Assembly: GCA_037952775.1 (NCBI GenBank)
Contig: JBANAY010000003.1
Location: 4,216,001-4,280,000, forward strand
Source: Clonostachys chloroleuca
Lineage: Eukaryota; Ascomycota; Sordariomycetes; Hypocreales; Bionectriaceae
Direction: 5' to 3'
Length of the DNA: 64,000 bases
Shown: in pieces, positions 61,711 to 64,000 of the stretch
How the letters are laid out: each line of letters opens with the position of its first letter
Position numbering within the stretch: position 1 is the first letter of the stretch
Position numbers and translations under genes: made by a program
The notes under the pieces: generated by a model
Told to the model about the DNA's origin: nothing
What the model saw: the letters and a program-made list of their open reading frames with translations, nothing else
Database searches by the model: none

Positions 61711-63264
61711 ATGGAAACCTCTAGCCACAGCGAAGTCGGTGGTGTTGCGCTAAAGGCGTGTGACCGTTGCAGGTTAAACAAGAAGAAATGCGACAGACTG
61801 TTCCCTCGCTGTACGACTTGCAAGAAGTGAGTATCATGATCTTGATCTGCAGTCGCACTAGTTGAGGAACGTGATAACATAACTAACAAAATTAGAAAAC
61901 TCCTCAAGTGCAGCTATGACGAGAACAGAACTCAACTCGAAATCCGCGCGCTTCGGTCCCAACTAGAACATATTTCAAATCGGAACCGCATATCTTCACA
62001 TCAGGTCTCACCTAATCAATTATCACTTGAACCAATTGCGGCATACCCAATTCCGTCTCGATGGTACATGCCCTTTTTGGTAAATCATTGTAAGTCTTGC
62101 CGGCAATCCTACTGCTGACCACGAGTGCTGATTTATATACAGACCATGAGATGCAGTTCCCGAGCTTTACTCGAAAGGGAGACCTTGATAACGATGAAGT
62201 GTCCAGGAAGGAATGGATTCAGGCAACACTATCTGATCCATGCATTTTCCATACTATTTTGTTTGCCGCATCATCCCATCTTGATGTACTCCATGGCGAG
62301 GTTGGCAACCCTGTCACTGAATATCACCGACGACATGCAGTAACACTTCTTCTGGATCACATTTCGTCCTCAGAGCAGGCATCTATCACCGCAATTGCTA
62401 CGGCCACCTATCTCTGGCACTACGAGGTACGGATCTTTGTCCAACTTAGGAACGAAACTAACTTGGCAAAGGTCATGAGTTCCAACATAATTGAAGGGAA
62501 AATTCATAAGAAAGGCCTTCAACAGATGGTGAAAGGGCATGGTGGACTAGGGGCAATACATCTATGCGGTGATCGGCTGTCTAATTTGATCATGCTGTGG
62601 GTATACTTTATCGGTCTTGTGATTAACGACTAACCATGAAGCTAGTATCGATATTGGGGATTCTATTCTTAATGCTTCCAACCCAGTATTCTACGTCGAA
62701 GGACCACCGCAGCATCCCAATACGCCCATATCTCTCGTTTCTACCCTTATATGTCAATCTGAGAGAGCATTACGCGAAAGCGGTATTACTGAGCCATTGA
62801 TATCCCTACTTAGGAGAGTCCACAATGTGACTTTGGATTTCGAGTATGAGCCTTTAGCGAAACCCATAGAAGAACGAGTTGTGATTAACGAGCCTGAGAC
62901 GGAGAGCAATTTCTCGACGGCCATCGTGGTTGCGGCAGGGATTCATCTTTACTCGCTTCAACGTCGGACTAGGTTCTCCGTTGATGATAATCAAGACAAG
63001 GTGGAAAAGCTCCGTCTCTACCTTTCCTCGCTTCCTCAAGGCAGCAAATGCGACATTGAAAACGAGCTTTACGTGTTTCTATGCTTTAGTGGAGCTGCTG
63101 CGGCGAGAAAGAATAGCGCATGGTTTTTAGCCAAGGCCGGGCCTGTGGTGATGTCTCTCAACCAGAGCCAGCTTCACCATTTCAAGATCGCAACTACGCG
63201 CTTCTGCAGAATTCTACAAAAGCTGCAAAGTGCTCAAGGCGGCAATGGTGAAGATGGTTTATAA
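61711..63264 (+). CDS. Zn2Cys6 fungal-type transcription factor
   Basis: Proposed exons 61,711-61,826, 61,896-62,089, 62,143-62,426, 62,472-62,596 and 62,646-63,264 add up to 445 codons in frame. The N-terminal binuclear zinc cluster is clear: CDRCRLNKKKCDRLFPRC, then TTCKK and, after intron 1, KLLKCSYD, giving C-x2-C-x6-C-x6-C-x2-C-x6-C. A short coiled stretch follows (EIRALRSQLEHIS). The middle region (EYHRRHAVTLLLDHISS, TATYLWHYE, GLQQMVKGHGGL) fits the fungal-specific regulatory domain of the Fungal_trans_2 type. Introns 1 and 2 are secure. Intron 3 (45 nt) could be retained, since it is open in frame, and intron 4 is the least certain junction. Position beside a run of hydrolase genes and next to a transporter suggests a local regulator, but the targets are unknown. 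Confidence 0.82.
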
Positions 63265-63471
63265 TCTAGCTTTGAATTTCTGATTGGTCCCTTCTATTCA
63301 CAACTAAAGGTTACAGAAGATGTATAACCAATGATAGACCAGGTTAGCTTTGCTACAAGAAGCCTCTTGAAGCTGATTCTGATAGATAGATGCTTCTGTT
63401 GAACACTCGAGTTAATCTAACAGTCAAGTCATGTAACAGACGTGAGGTCTTGGCCTTCTAACTTTCAATGT
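63265..63471. other. Convergent 3' spacer
   Basis: 207 bp between the stop codons of the regulator gene and the leftward MFS gene; no specific signal identified. Confidence 0.6.
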
Positions 63472-64000
63472 CTAAGTAGTGTTCTCGTCCTCTGTAATCT
63501 CATCAACCTCCACTGGTCGTAGTCCAGAAAACAATATCCACAACACGAGACAGCAAAACAGCTGAATAACGATGACAACACCAAACACTCCAAGACCGAT
63601 GAGCTGACTCAGGGCTCCCAAGCCGAAGGGCAAGAAAGCGCCGCCAATTTGACCAACTGATGCAACGAAAGAAACCGCAGCGACGTTGAGATCACGGGGT
63701 AAGAGCCTGGTGAGAAGAATAATGCAAGACGGGAAAAGAGGGCCACAGAAGAACCCAACAAGGGCGATTAAAATCGCAGAGGTTACTTGGCCTTCCACTG
63801 TGACAAAGAGAATCTGAAACACTAGAGCACAGACAATATAGCCGTTTGTGGCGCGCTTGACTCCGATCCTGTCGGTGAGCAGTCCGAGTATAAGTCGCCC
63901 GGCGGCCATGCCAATCCAGAAGCTAGAGGAGCAAGTACTCGCATGTTGTGTCGAAGAGTGACGGACTCGAAGCATGAAAGACACGATCCAGCCCGAAATT
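63472..64000 (-). CDS. MFS transporter, C-terminal half (runs off window)
   Basis: Partial gene; the frame stays open to the right edge, so the Met at 63,982-63,984 is internal. The visible ~176 residues contain ISGWIVSFMLRVRHSS and the loop/helix GMAAGRLILGLLTDRIGVKR (the MFS G-R-L..D-R-x-G pattern), then five hydrophobic helices and a short acidic tail (VDEITEDENTT). GWIV.FM.RVRH resembles fucose-permease/YbjJ-like fungal MFS proteins, making sugar or small-molecule transport likely; the substrate is not determinable. Ends convergently with the Zn2Cys6 gene. Confidence 0.85.
   Translation of the reverse strand, partial: ISGWIVSFMLRVRHSSTQHASTCSSSFWIGMAAGRLILGLLTDRIGVKRATNGYIVCALVFQILFVTVEGQVTSAILIALVGFFCGPLFPSCIILLTRLLPRDLNVAAVSFVASVGQIGGAFLPFGLGALSQLIGLGVFGVVIVIQLFCCLVLWILFSGLRPVEVDEITEDENTT

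Overview
The window looks like a filamentous ascomycete (Pezizomycotina) chromosome: spliceosomal introns of 45-88 nt, secreted plant-cell-wall enzymes, a Zn2Cys6 regulator, and a large AT-rich block carrying the signature of repeat-induced point mutation (RIP: CpA to TpA on both strands). The genus cannot be fixed from sequence alone.

Bases 1 to about 43,110 are a RIP desert with no intact gene. The left 18.3 kb holds 'ghost' reading frames in which Gln/Trp codons have become TAG/TAA, a degraded coiled-coil/kinase-like gene (9.5-11.95 kb, minus) with a second, more damaged partial copy (15.1-15.9 kb), and several 15-19 bp minisatellites. A 100-N assembly gap lies at 18,312-18,411. From 18,412 to 40,255 there is a nested transposon stack whose order can be read from target-site duplications (TSDs). 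Ty3/gypsy chromovirus A is split by an intact-length gypsy element B (363-bp LTRs, TSD TTAAA), by a Ty1/copia element C on the minus strand (189-bp LTRs, TSD GTTAG) and by a small element X1 (7-bp TSD). C is split by an LTR-like element Y1 (TSD GTAGT), and Y1 is split by X2 (TSD AGAAGTT). A abuts a second copy, Y2. Youngest insertions are least RIPped.

From about 43.1 kb base composition becomes normal. Five secreted enzymes acting on arabinoxylan or cellulose follow within about 16.5 kb: GH62 arabinofuranosidase (minus), AA9 lytic polysaccharide monooxygenase with CBM1 (plus), FaeC-type feruloyl esterase (minus, one intron), GH10 xylanase (plus, three introns) and a tannase-family feruloyl esterase (plus). 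A Zn2Cys6 transcription factor (plus, about four introns) and the C-terminal half of an MFS transporter (minus, running off the right edge) come next. Together the enzymes could debranch arabinose, cut the xylan backbone, release ferulate and oxidise the associated cellulose. The neighbouring regulator and transporter make a co-regulated arabinoxylan-utilisation locus a reasonable hypothesis. Gene-poor spacers between them contain a LINE endonuclease remnant, a 95-bp MITE with TA target duplication, and degraded coding fragments.
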